A stretch of DNA of 64,000 nucleotides from Robertmurraya sp047302285 (GTDB lineage: Bacteria > Bacillota > Bacilli > Bacillales > Cytobacillaceae), in assembly GCF_047302285.1 (NCBI RefSeq), contig NZ_CP154845.1:1426001-1490000 (forward strand). The letters run 5' to 3'. Numbering within the stretch: the stretch's first letter is position 1; every line of letters starts with the position of its first letter. Under the pieces are notes generated by a model. The model searched no databases. It worked only from the letters and a program-made list of their open reading frames with translations, and had not been told where the DNA came from. A program made the translations under genes and the position numbers. Shown here one piece after another: positions 50,782-59,746 of the stretch.

Positions 50782-52068
50782 ATGCGTTCTTATGATCAAT
50801 CGATTGCTGCTTTTCAAGAAGCGAAAGAATTAATGCCTGGTGGGGTGAATAGCCCTGTTCGTGCCTTTAAATCGGTCCATATGGATCCGATTTTTATGGA
50901 AAGAGGAAAAGGTTCTAAAATCTATGATATTGATGGAAATGAATATATTGATTATGTCTTATCATGGGGTCCGCTCATTCTTGGTCATACAAATGACAGA
51001 GTTGTAGAAGCGTTGAAAAAAGTCGCAGAGCTTGGGACAAGCTTTGGTGCACCTACTGTATTGGAAAATGAGCTTGCAAAGCTTGTCATTGAGCGTGTTC
51101 CTTCGATTGAGGTCGTGCGCATGGTGTCTTCTGGTACAGAAGCGACGATGAGTGCCCTTCGTCTTGCTCGTGGCTATACGGGTCGCAATAAAATTTTAAA
51201 GTTTGAAGGCTGTTACCATGGCCATGGTGATTCTCTTTTAATTAAAGCAGGTTCCGGTGTTGCGACGTTAGGTTTACCAGATAGCCCAGGAGTACCTGAA
51301 GGAATTGCTAAAAATACAATCACTGTTCCATACAATGATTTAGATAGTGTAAAACTAGCTTTTGAACAATATGGAGATGATCTAGCTGGCGTGATTGTTG
51401 AACCTGTTGCAGGAAATATGGGGGTTGTTCCTCCGCAACCAGGATTTTTAGAAGGTCTTCGTGAAATTACGAAGGAAAACGGCACACTTCTTATTTTTGA
51501 TGAAGTGATGACAGGCTTCCGCGTTGGTTACAACTGTGCTCAAGGATATTTTAATGTTACACCAGACTTAACTTGCTTAGGAAAAGTAATTGGTGGTGGC
51601 TTACCTGTTGGCGCTTATGGTGGACGTGCGGATATCATGGAGCAAATTGCTCCAAGTGGCCCGATTTATCAGGCAGGAACATTATCTGGTAACCCTCTAG
51701 CGATGACGGCAGGGTACGAGACGTTAAGCCAATTAACGCCTGAAAGCTATCAAGAATTCGAGCGTAAAGCGGATATTCTTGAAGCAGGTATTACAAAGGC
51801 AGCCGAGAAATATGGTATTCCGGTTACGTTTAATCGTGCTGGTTCCATGATTGGTTTCTTCTTTACCAATGAAGAAGTTATTAATTATGAAAAAGCAAAA
51901 ACGTCTAATTTAGACTTCTTTGCTTCATATTATCGTGAAATGGCAAACCTTGGCGTGTTCTTACCACCTTCTCAATTTGAAGGGTTATTCCTTTCAACTG
52001 CCCATAGTGATGAAGATATTGAAAAAACGATTGCAGCTGCTGAAGCGGCATTTTCGAAACTTAAATAA
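50782..52068 (+). CDS. hemL: Glutamate-1-semialdehyde 2,1-aminomutase
   Basis: A PLP enzyme that converts glutamate-1-semialdehyde into 5-aminolevulinate. The 428-residue class III aminotransferase shows PGGVNSPVRAF, SSGTEATMSALRLARG, IFDEVMTGFRVG, the PLP lysine Lys268 in LGKVIGGGLPVGAYGG, and GTLSGNPLAM. The ATG follows GAGGG. Last gene of the hem operon, followed by a strong terminator. Confidence 0.97.
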   Translation: MRSYDQSIAAFQEAKELMPGGVNSPVRAFKSVHMDPIFMERGKGSKIYDIDGNEYIDYVLSWGPLILGHTNDRVVEALKKVAELGTSFGAPTVLENELAKLVIERVPSIEVVRMVSSGTEATMSALRLARGYTGRNKILKFEGCYHGHGDSLLIKAGSGVATLGLPDSPGVPEGIAKNTITVPYNDLDSVKLAFEQYGDDLAGVIVEPVAGNMGVVPPQPGFLEGLREITKENGTLLIFDEVMTGFRVGYNCAQGYFNVTPDLTCLGKVIGGGLPVGAYGGRADIMEQIAPSGPIYQAGTLSGNPLAMTAGYETLSQLTPESYQEFERKADILEAGITKAAEKYGIPVTFNRAGSMIGFFFTNEEVINYEKAKTSNLDFFASYYREMANLGVFLPPSQFEGLFLSTAHSDEDIEKTIAAAEAAFSKLK

Positions 52069-52080
52069 CGCATTTTGACT

Positions 52081-52132
52081 AAAGGCTTGAATTCTAGTTG
52101 TTCCATGAGGCTAGAATTCAAGCTTTTTTATT
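52081..52132 (+). terminator. Terminator of the hem operon
   Basis: GCTTGAATTCTAG and CTAGAATTCAAGC, a 13-bp perfect stem, followed by TTTTTTATTTT. Confidence 0.9.
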
Positions 52133-52187
52133 TTGGGAGTGAGCGGGTTCTGCACGATTTTTCCCCATTCTTTTATCTGGATTTTTA

Positions 52188-52216
52188 TCATAATTATATT
52201 TAACGACTCATAAATT
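52188..52216 (+). promoter_or_regulatory. Candidate SigE promoter of spoVID
   Basis: TCATAATT (52188-52195), a 13-bp spacer and CATAAATT (52209-52216), resembling the mother-cell SigE pattern (KMATATT, 13-15 bp, CATACNMT). SigE control of spoVID is known in B. subtilis. Confidence 0.45.
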
Positions 52217-52263
52217 GTTAATGACATGGTGATTAATGAGAGGTAATGAAAGGAGGAGTCGCT

Positions 52264-53364
52264 TTGTCTGAAGGAAATGAATCTTTCTTACGGTTTTCCT
52301 TGGAAGAATCGGTATGGTTTCAAAAGGGACAGGAAGTAGCGGAGCTTATTACCATTTCGCTTGATCCAAATATAACCATTCATGAAAATGAGGATTATGT
52401 AACGATTGAAGGGGAATTACAGCTTAGCGGGGAATACCAGCGGAAAGAGACAGAGGTTGAAGTGGAAGAGGATGCTCCAATATCACCAAAATTTGTTCAA
52501 CAATTCGACAATCGAGAAGAGGGAGTCACAGAATTCTCTCACCGTTTTCCAGTGGATATTACCATCCCTGTTCATCGTATCGCAAGTATTTATGATCTTG
52601 ATGTGGAAATTGAATCATTTGATTATGTTTTCCCTGAGCAAAGCTGCATGAAGCTAACAGCTGATTTAACGATAACCGGGCTAAAAAGCGATGAGCCGGA
52701 AGTCCAGCAAGAAACAGCTGAGCCTGAGCTTGCTCTTGCGTACCGAGCTGAGGAACCAGAATTGCTGGCAGAAGAAGTTGAAGAAATAAAGGGAGAAGAG
52801 GAGACGGTTCCACCAACAAATGAACTCTTCACTCCGTTTGTCGCTGAAGCGAGAAAGTCACCTGATGAAGATGAGGATGTGGAGGAACCTACTCCAATAT
52901 CATTAGATACGCCGACCCTTCAAGTTTATGAACCAGAGCCTGAGCCTGAAGTGGTGAAAACCGTTCCAGACATTTCGTTTGCTGCGCAAAGAAGTGAATA
53001 TTCTCCTGATACGGGAGTAAGTATTTTAGCGGAAGTAGAGCAATCTGAGGTGGATTACGAGAGTCCTTCGTTTGAGGAATCATCCTCTTCCTCCTCCTCT
53101 GAAGAGGTAGCGAAAAAGAAAAAGAAGAAATCATCAAAGAAACAGGGCATCTCGATTACAGAGTTTTTAGCAAGAAAAGAAGATGAAGATGATGTCGCAC
53201 GCCTAAAGGTATGCATCGTTCAAAATGGGGATACAATCGATCTCATTGCTGAACGTTATGAGGTTTCCACACAGCAAATTTTAAAGATTAACCATTTAGA
53301 GGTTAATCAGGATGTGTATGAAGGGCAGGTTCTTTATATTCCTGCCGCCGTCACCCAAAATTAA
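52264..53364 (+). CDS. spoVID: Spore coat encasement protein SpoVID
   Basis: A morphogenetic protein needed for the coat to wrap the forespore. It has 366 residues: an N-terminal conserved domain (about 1-145, FSLEESVWFQKGQEVAELIT, HRFPVDITIP), a long acidic low-complexity middle rich in Glu and Pro, a Ser-then-Lys tract near residues 275-300, and a C-terminal LysM domain (about 315-362). It is much shorter than B. subtilis SpoVID (about 575 aa), the loss being in the disordered middle. A TTG start at 52264 follows AAAGGAGG. Confidence 0.92.
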   Translation: MSEGNESFLRFSLEESVWFQKGQEVAELITISLDPNITIHENEDYVTIEGELQLSGEYQRKETEVEVEEDAPISPKFVQQFDNREEGVTEFSHRFPVDITIPVHRIASIYDLDVEIESFDYVFPEQSCMKLTADLTITGLKSDEPEVQQETAEPELALAYRAEEPELLAEEVEEIKGEEETVPPTNELFTPFVAEARKSPDEDEDVEEPTPISLDTPTLQVYEPEPEPEVVKTVPDISFAAQRSEYSPDTGVSILAEVEQSEVDYESPSFEESSSSSSSEEVAKKKKKKSSKKQGISITEFLARKEDEDDVARLKVCIVQNGDTIDLIAERYEVSTQQILKINHLEVNQDVYEGQVLYIPAAVTQN

Positions 53365-53492
53365 CAATTGAATAAACGTAGATGAAGAACAGGCTGGGTG
53401 GGTTGGTCGGTAGAAACCTGCTCGTCTGTTTTATCTTTTTAAGTTTATAAGAATTGGCTTCGTAATCAGGCTATGGAAAGAAGTGAGTTCGA

Positions 53493-54551
53493 ATGAGTGA
53501 AACGAATCATTTGAAGAAGGTTGCACCCATTTTGAAGCACTATGGAATTCAGCCTCATTTTGTGGAAAGCTTCCAGAAGATAAAAAGAATCTATTCTGAT
53601 AAAGGGGTATTTGCCTTAAAGAAAATCTCTCCCAAACAAGGAACAGATTTCATTAAACATATCCAATACCTCTATCAAAAAGGATTCAATCGAATTATCC
53701 CGATATACCCGACACTTGATGGACGATATGCGGTTATGCATGGGAAGAGTTTGTATTATTTAATGCCATGGTTACCTAATGAAATCAAAGAAGATCGCAA
53801 TGAAATTCATCAGCAAATGTTTAGGGAGCTAGCCCGACTCCATACTCTATCGGTGCGCGAGGTGACGATTAATAAAGAGGAAAAAAGCGAGCATTATGAA
53901 AATACAATTCGTGAATGGGAAACAGAAAATGAGTTTCTCGAAGGCTTTTTAGAGCAATGTGAGGAAAAGTGGTACATGTCGCCATTTGAACTCCTTTTTT
54001 GTCTTTATTATCACGATATGAGTCAAGCCTTACGCTTTTCCACAAACAAATTTAAAGAATGGTTCGAGGCGACGAAGGATGATGAAAAAGCCCGCGTAGT
54101 TTTATCACATGGGAAAATTTCAACAGAACATTTCCTATATGATGATAAAGGCTATGGCTATTTTACAAACTTTGAAAATAGCAAACAGGGATCACCGATG
54201 CATGACCTTTTACCATTTTTATCGCGAACGTTAAATACGTATCCAAAATCAAATGAAGATTGTGTCGATTGGATCTATACGTACTTTAAATATTTTCCTT
54301 TAAGGGACGATGAATTAAACCTTCTTTTAAGCTATTTTGCCTATCCTCATGGATTGTTATCGATCATAGAGGATTATTATAAGACTCCGAACAGACATGA
54401 ACGAAAGTATGTCCAAAAACTTCAAGGAGAATATTGGCATTTGAAAAATACCGAATATATTGTGATGAGAATTGATGAGATTGAAAGACAAAAAAGGCTT
54501 GAAAAAGAAGCTCAAGCCCAAGCGCAATCTCAAAGTGATACCCAAGGCTAA
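53493..54551 (+). CDS. ysxE: Spore coat-associated protein YsxE (CotS family)
   Basis: A 352-residue protein with the bacterial aminoglycoside-phosphotransferase-like fold used by the CotS/YsxE/YutH coat proteins. Marks are FALKKISPKQGTDFIKHIQYLYQKG near residue 40, YYLMPWLPNE near 90, and a C-terminal lobe with LSHGKISTEHFLYDD (the position of the kinase HxD loop, altered). Canonical catalytic residues look degenerate, so kinase activity is doubtful. The C-terminus is a Gln/Ala-rich tail. Order spoVID-ysxE-valS matches B. subtilis. Confidence 0.88.
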   Translation: MSETNHLKKVAPILKHYGIQPHFVESFQKIKRIYSDKGVFALKKISPKQGTDFIKHIQYLYQKGFNRIIPIYPTLDGRYAVMHGKSLYYLMPWLPNEIKEDRNEIHQQMFRELARLHTLSVREVTINKEEKSEHYENTIREWETENEFLEGFLEQCEEKWYMSPFELLFCLYYHDMSQALRFSTNKFKEWFEATKDDEKARVVLSHGKISTEHFLYDDKGYGYFTNFENSKQGSPMHDLLPFLSRTLNTYPKSNEDCVDWIYTYFKYFPLRDDELNLLLSYFAYPHGLLSIIEDYYKTPNRHERKYVQKLQGEYWHLKNTEYIVMRIDEIERQKRLEKEAQAQAQSQSDTQG

Positions 54552-54609
54552 GGTATTTTTTTTGCCGCATGAACATCGCGCAGGAACAATCTTTGCCTAG
54601 GTTGTTCCC

Positions 54610-54801
54610 TTATAATAAATCGATTTTAAGGGCGACAGTCATTAAGACGAGGGCAATTAAAAACAGGACGTCAAATGCGGTTGGAAATAAAATGGTCCGT
54701 ATTCCTTGAAAGATGCAGAAAGGAATAGCGAATTGATGTAAAACATCACGAGATTTTCTTAACCACGGTGGAAGTACATATGGATTATACTTTCTTCTCA
54801 C
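54610..54801 (-). CDS. Small membrane protein (63 aa)
   Basis: A 63-residue protein beginning RRKYNPYVLPPWLRKSRD, then two hydrophobic stretches (about 25-40 and 43-60). A GTG start (complement 54799-54801) follows GAGGGGGAAGAG, a very strong ribosome binding site. The PPWL motif and an N-terminal basic helix recall a conserved hypothetical found beside ysxE/valS in related Bacillaceae; that is from memory. No function can be assigned. It is convergent with ysxE. Confidence 0.7.
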   Translation of the reverse strand: MRRKYNPYVLPPWLRKSRDVLHQFAIPFCIFQGIRTILFPTAFDVLFLIALVLMTVALKIDLL

Positions 54802-54900
54802 GATCTCTTCCCCCTCTTCCCCAATAGGTATTTTCCTTATTACTTAATCTATGTCCCTTGATTTGGGAATGTGCGAAAAATTTCGTTGTAGGTTTGTCAG

Positions 54901-54916
54901 TTCGACTGCAGTCGAA
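54901..54916. repeat. Perfect 16-bp palindrome at the head of the TTCCGGAATT array
   Basis: TTCGACTGCAGTCGAA is its own reverse complement. It abuts the first TTCCGGAATT unit (54917). Confidence 0.75.
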
Positions 54917-55029
54917 TTCCGGAATTAATAGTGAAAGTTCCGGAATTATCGACGAAGTTCCGGAATTAACTTAAAAAGTTCCGGAATTAATCCAAAAGTT
55001 CCGGAATTATCCCCAAAAGTTCCGGAATT
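54917..55029. repeat. Phased array of six TTCCGGAATT palindromes
   Basis: TTCCGGAATT occurs at 54917, 54938, 54958, 54979, 54999 and 55020. The steps are 21, 20, 21, 20 and 21 bp, close to two helical turns, while the linkers differ in sequence. The core TTCCGGAA is palindromic. The array lies upstream of the valS T-box and the small membrane gene. No frame crosses it meaningfully. Confidence 0.9.
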
Positions 55030-55189
55030 CCACCTAACTGGGCCCATTTCACACACACAATTCCCTTCATCGAAGTGTCATTTTCCGAAAAAATGTATAT
55101 ACTAAAAAAAATTCGGTTATCCTTATTGACGTCAGTCTTTATTTTTAGGTAGTATATTGATTATACACATACAGCCATATTGCATTGAT

Positions 55190-55428
55190 AGGGAAGAGTA
55201 CGTTGGTTCTTTGCTTTTAGAGAGGAAAACCGCTAGCTGAAAGGTTTTCTAGGCAACACCAGTGGAAGTCGCCCTTGAGCATCTTTTATGAACGAATTTA
55301 TTCTATTAGTAAAAGACGGGAAATCCGTTATCTTGTTAAGCGCCAATTGATTTTTTTAATTGATTGGAAAAAAGGTGGTACCGCGAAGCATACTCCATTC
55401 GTCCTTTTAATGACGAATGGAGTTTTTT
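55190..55428 (+). promoter_or_regulatory. T-box leader (Val specifier) of valS
   Basis: A T-box leader with Stem I from about 55190 (GGGAAGAGTACG), specifier GTC (Val, 55268-55270) in GAAGTCGCC, T-box AGGTGGTACCGCG at 55373-55385, and a terminator (ACTCCATTCGTC with GACGAATGGAGT, 55392-55424) with a T-run. Uncharged tRNA-Val should promote readthrough into valS. The specifier agrees with the downstream gene. A likely promoter lies near TTGACG at about 55125 with a -10 about 17 bp on. Confidence 0.95.
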
Positions 55429-55470
55429 ATTTGGCTTGAAAACGGCCAAAAGAAGAAAGGAAGATCGACA

Positions 55471-58116
55471 ATGGAAGCAAATGAATTATCAATGCCAACG
55501 AAGTATGATCCCAATTCGATTGAAAAGGGTCGTTATGATTGGTGGGTAAAAGGAAAGTTTTTTGAAGCACAAAATGATGAGAAAAAAGCACCGTATACGA
55601 TCGTCATTCCTCCTCCGAACGTGACGGGTAAACTTCATTTAGGACATGCGTGGGATACGACATTACAGGATATTTTAACGCGCATGAAGCGGATGCAAGG
55701 CTATGACGTATTATGGTTACCAGGGATGGACCATGCGGGAATTGCGACTCAAGCAAAGGTGGAAGCAAAGCTCCGAGAAGAGGGCAAAAGCCGTTATGAC
55801 CTTGGTCGTGAAGCATTTGTTGAAGAAACTTGGAAATGGAAGGAAGAGTATGCAGGTCATATCCGCCAACAATGGTCAAAGCTTGGCCTAGGTCTTGATT
55901 ATAGCCGTGAGCGTTTCACCCTAGATGAAGGCTTATCAAAAGCTGTTCGTGAGGTTTTCGTTTCGCTTTATAAAAAGGACTTAATTTACCGCGGTGAGCG
56001 CATCATTAACTGGGATCCATCGACAAAGACTGCTTTATCGGACATTGAAGTTATTTATAAGGATGTTCAAGGTGCTTTTTACCATATGAATTATCCACTT
56101 GCTGACGGTTCTGGTTCGATTGAAGTAGCGACGACACGTCCAGAAACGATGCTTGGGGATACGGCTGTTGCCGTTCATCCAGAAGATGAGCGTTACAAGC
56201 ATTTAATCGGCAAAAAAGTCATTCTTCCAATCGTAAGCCGTGAGATTCCGATCGTGGCCGATGATTATGTTGATATGGAATTTGGTTCAGGGGCTGTAAA
56301 AATTACACCTGCTCATGATCCGAATGACTTTGAACTTGGAAATCGTCATAATCTTGAACGTGTTCTTGTTATGAATGAAGATGGAACAATGAATGAGCGT
56401 GCTGGCAAATACAAAGATATGGACCGCTTTGAGTGTCGCAAGCAAATTGTTAAAGACTTGCAAGAAGAGGGCGTTCTTTTCAAAATTGAAGAGCATATGC
56501 ATTCTGTTGGTCATTCAGAGCGCAGTGACGCAGTTGTTGAGCCTTACCTTTCAACACAATGGTTTGTGAAAATGCAGCCACTTGCAGACGAAGCGGTTGC
56601 CCTTCAGCAAAAGGAAGAGAAGGTTCACTTCGTTCCAGAGCGTTTTGAAAAAACATACTTACACTGGATGGAAAATATCCGTGATTGGTGTATCTCTCGT
56701 CAGTTATGGTGGGGACACCGCATTCCAGCGTGGTATCACAAGGAAACAGGTGAGGTTTACGTAGACCATGAACCACCTGCTGATATTGAAAATTGGGTGC
56801 AGGATAACGATGTTTTAGATACATGGTTCAGTTCAGCATTATGGCCGTTTTCGACAATGGGCTGGCCAGATACAGAATCAGCTGATTTCAAGCGTTTCTA
56901 TCCAACAGCAGCGCTTGTAACAGGCTATGACATCATTTTCTTCTGGGTATCGAGAATGATTTTCCAAGGCCTAGAATTTACAGGAGAGCGTCCATTTAAA
57001 GATGTACTCATTCACGGTTTAGTCCGAGATGCACAAGGTCGAAAAATGAGTAAATCACTTGGTAACGGTGTTGATCCAATGGATGTCATTGAGCAGTTTG
57101 GTGCGGATTCCTTACGATATTTCCTTTCAACAGGAAGTTCACCTGGCCAAGATTTACGCTTTAGTATGGAAAAGGTAGAAGCAACTTGGAACTTTGCCAA
57201 TAAGATTTGGAACGCATCTCGCTTTGCCTTAATGAATATGAATGGACTAAAGTATGAAGAAATCGATTTAAGTGGCGAAAAGTCGGTAGCCGATAAATGG
57301 ATTCTTACCCGCCTAAATGAAACGATTGACACGGTCACTAGATTATCGGATCGTTATGAATTTGGTGAGGTTGGCCGCGTTCTTTATAATTTCATTTGGG
57401 ATGATTTCTGTGACTGGTATATAGAAATGGCAAAACTTCCATTGTATGGGGACGATGAAGCCGCGAAAAAGACGACCCGTTCGATTTTAGCATATGTCTT
57501 AGATAACACGATGCGCCTGCTCCATCCATTCATGCCTTTCATTACCGAAGAAATTTGGCAAAACCTTCCGCATCAAGGTGAGTCGATTACAACGGCAAAA
57601 TGGCCGGAAGTGAATGAAGAGCTATCTGATAGTGAAGCATCTTCTGAAATGAAGTTACTAGTAGAAATCATTCGTTCAGTAAGAAATATTCGTGCTGAAG
57701 TAAACACACCGATGAGCAAGAAAATTAAAATGCTCGTAAAGGTGAAAGATGATGGCGTTCTGCAGGTACTGGATAAAAATCGTTCCTATTTAGAACGCTT
57801 CTGTAATCCTGAAGAGCTTGAAATCGGAAAGGATATTCCAACACCTGACAAAGCGATGACAGCTGTTGTCACAGGAGCGGAAATCATTTTACCATTGGAA
57901 GGCTTAATCAACCTAGATGAAGAAATTGCTCGTCTAGAAAAAGAGCTAGATAAATGGAATAAAGAAGTGGAAAGAGTTCAGAAGAAACTTAGCAATGAAG
58001 GCTTCGTAAAGAAGGCACCAGAAAAGGTTATTGCTGAAGAAAAAGCGAAGGAAGCAGATTATCTTGAGAAAAGGGCAACTGTTGAACTTCGTATTAAAGA
58101 ATTAAAAGGACAATAA
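55471..58116 (+). CDS. valS: Valyl-tRNA synthetase
   Basis: It charges tRNA-Val. The 881-residue class Ia synthetase has the HIGH-type motif in PPNVTGKLHLGHAW near residue 50, the CP1 editing domain in the middle, KMSKS in GRKMSKSLGNG near residue 525, an anticodon-binding helical domain, and a C-terminal coiled coil (from about 815). ATG 55471 follows AAAGGAAG; the frame extends back into the T-box terminator and is not used. Confidence 0.97.
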   Translation: MEANELSMPTKYDPNSIEKGRYDWWVKGKFFEAQNDEKKAPYTIVIPPPNVTGKLHLGHAWDTTLQDILTRMKRMQGYDVLWLPGMDHAGIATQAKVEAKLREEGKSRYDLGREAFVEETWKWKEEYAGHIRQQWSKLGLGLDYSRERFTLDEGLSKAVREVFVSLYKKDLIYRGERIINWDPSTKTALSDIEVIYKDVQGAFYHMNYPLADGSGSIEVATTRPETMLGDTAVAVHPEDERYKHLIGKKVILPIVSREIPIVADDYVDMEFGSGAVKITPAHDPNDFELGNRHNLERVLVMNEDGTMNERAGKYKDMDRFECRKQIVKDLQEEGVLFKIEEHMHSVGHSERSDAVVEPYLSTQWFVKMQPLADEAVALQQKEEKVHFVPERFEKTYLHWMENIRDWCISRQLWWGHRIPAWYHKETGEVYVDHEPPADIENWVQDNDVLDTWFSSALWPFSTMGWPDTESADFKRFYPTAALVTGYDIIFFWVSRMIFQGLEFTGERPFKDVLIHGLVRDAQGRKMSKSLGNGVDPMDVIEQFGADSLRYFLSTGSSPGQDLRFSMEKVEATWNFANKIWNASRFALMNMNGLKYEEIDLSGEKSVADKWILTRLNETIDTVTRLSDRYEFGEVGRVLYNFIWDDFCDWYIEMAKLPLYGDDEAAKKTTRSILAYVLDNTMRLLHPFMPFITEEIWQNLPHQGESITTAKWPEVNEELSDSEASSEMKLLVEIIRSVRNIRAEVNTPMSKKIKMLVKVKDDGVLQVLDKNRSYLERFCNPEELEIGKDIPTPDKAMTAVVTGAEIILPLEGLINLDEEIARLEKELDKWNKEVERVQKKLSNEGFVKKAPEKVIAEEKAKEADYLEKRATVELRIKELKGQ

Positions 58117-58124
58117 TATTCACT

Positions 58125-58160
58125 ACCGAAGACGAATCCATTAGCGGATTCGTCTTCGGT
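58125..58160 (+). terminator. Long stem-loop after valS
   Basis: ACCGAAGACGAATCC pairs perfectly over 15 bp with GGATTCGTCTTCGGT, loop ATTAGC, but no T-run follows. It may be a weak terminator or a 3' mRNA stabiliser. Confidence 0.55.
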
Positions 58161-58178
58161 GTGTAAATGGGATTTGGA

Positions 58179-58187
58179 TGGTATAAT
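58179..58187 (+). promoter_or_regulatory. Extended -10 promoter of folC
   Basis: TGGTATAAT (TGn plus a perfect TATAAT), about 70 bp before folC. The -35 region is not recognisable, as usual for extended -10 promoters. Confidence 0.5.
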
Positions 58188-58258
58188 GTTGAACTATGAG
58201 AAAGGGCAGTAGATTGCCTGATTTATCGGACGAGCATATAGAAAAAGGTGAAAACAAC

Positions 58259-59554
58259 ATGTTTAAATCATATGAAGAAGCGTTGAATTGGATTCATTCA
58301 CGCTTAAGATTGGGAATTAAACCGGGATTAAAGCGTATGGAATGGATGATGGAAAGACTTGGTCATCCTGAGAAAAAAATGCCAACCGTCCATATCGGTG
58401 GTACAAATGGAAAAGGATCCACGGTAACGTATTTACGCTCGATTTTACAAGAGTCAGGTTTAAAAGTAGGAACGTTTACCTCTCCTTATTTTGAACATTT
58501 TAATGAAAGAATTTCGATAAATGGTGCCTCGATTAGCGAGAAGGATTTGGTCCAGATGACGAATGTGATCAAACCATTAAGTGACGAGCTCGAGCAGACG
58601 GAGCTGGGCGGTCCGACCGAGTTTGAAGTAATTACTGCGATGAGCTTTTACTATTTTGCTGAGATGAATCCAGTAGATCTGGCAATTTATGAGGTTGGTC
58701 TTGGTGGAAGATTTGATTCTACTAATATCATCATTCCTCACCTTGCGATTATTACAAGCATTGGCCTTGACCATATAAATATTTTAGGGGATAACTATGA
58801 GCAAATCGCCTTTGAAAAAGCAGGAATCATCAAGACGGGTGTTCCCATTTTAACGGCTGCCAAACAACCAGAAGCTCTTAACGTGATTAAAGAGAAAGCA
58901 ACTGAAATGGATGCCCCTATCTATCGTCTTGGCGAAAAATTTTCTATTGAAAATCATCATTCACTAGAGAATGGTGAACGCTTTTCTTTGCAAACGTCCA
59001 AACGCTATTTTGAGAGTTTAGAAATCACCATGCTTGGACAGCATCAAACGGAAAATGCAGCTCTTGCAGTTGAAGCGGCTATCCTTTTAGCTGATTCTTA
59101 CTTGATTACTGAAGAGCATATACGACATGGACTGAAAAAAGCTTACTGGCCAGGTAGATTTGAAGTGATCTCTACTGAACCTTTAGTCGTTTTGGATGGG
59201 GCTCATAATGAAGAGGGGATTGACACACTAGTAGCAGAGCTAACGCGCAGATTCCCTAGATGGAAAAAAAGACTGATTTTTGCAGCTCTAGGTGATAAAA
59301 AGGTCAATCAAATGATCAAAAAGCTAGATTCTGTCGCCCATACGATTACATTTGTTAGTTTTGAATTTCCGAGAGCAGCAAGTGCAGAAAAGCTATATGC
59401 AATCAGTAGCTTAGACAAAAAAAGAGCGGAAAGCGATTGGAAGAAAGCGATTAGAGAAGAAATTCATACATTAGAAGAAAATGAAATGTTAGTCATTACA
59501 GGTTCTTTATATTTTCTATCAGAAGTAAAACCATATATTGAAAAAAAAGGATAA
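58259..59554 (+). CDS. folC: Folylpolyglutamate / dihydrofolate synthase
   Basis: It adds glutamate to folates. The 431-residue Mur-ligase-type enzyme has the P-loop GGTNGKGSTV near residue 45, LGLGGRFDSTN as VGLGGRFDSTN, the GLDHINILGD motif, and the DGAHNEEG motif near 315. Start ATG 58259 follows AAAAGGTG and gives the family length; the frame continues upstream to 58196 over the promoter. valS-folC order is as in B. subtilis. Confidence 0.95.
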   Translation: MFKSYEEALNWIHSRLRLGIKPGLKRMEWMMERLGHPEKKMPTVHIGGTNGKGSTVTYLRSILQESGLKVGTFTSPYFEHFNERISINGASISEKDLVQMTNVIKPLSDELEQTELGGPTEFEVITAMSFYYFAEMNPVDLAIYEVGLGGRFDSTNIIIPHLAIITSIGLDHINILGDNYEQIAFEKAGIIKTGVPILTAAKQPEALNVIKEKATEMDAPIYRLGEKFSIENHHSLENGERFSLQTSKRYFESLEITMLGQHQTENAALAVEAAILLADSYLITEEHIRHGLKKAYWPGRFEVISTEPLVVLDGAHNEEGIDTLVAELTRRFPRWKKRLIFAALGDKKVNQMIKKLDSVAHTITFVSFEFPRAASAEKLYAISSLDKKRAESDWKKAIREEIHTLEENEMLVITGSLYFLSEVKPYIEKKG

Positions 59555-59746
59555 TTTAGTACGTTAATTTGTAAAATATATGACAAAAGTTAGAAAATTT
59601 GTTAAACTATTAATTAAGAGTATGACTATTTACCTAATAAATATCTATAGATAAAGAACAATAGAAAAGAATATAGCGATGGAATTATGTAATTGATTAA
59701 GGCAATCAGTTCTGCTTTAAACTAACTAGAAGTGGGAGGGCTAAAA

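Noticed and set aside
54917..55029. CRISPR-like short repeats
   Set aside because: Ten-base cores with 10-11 bp linkers are far too short for repeat-spacer units.
56480..56824. Minus-strand 114-codon frame inside valS
   Set aside because: Shadow frame opposite the conserved catalytic region of ValS.
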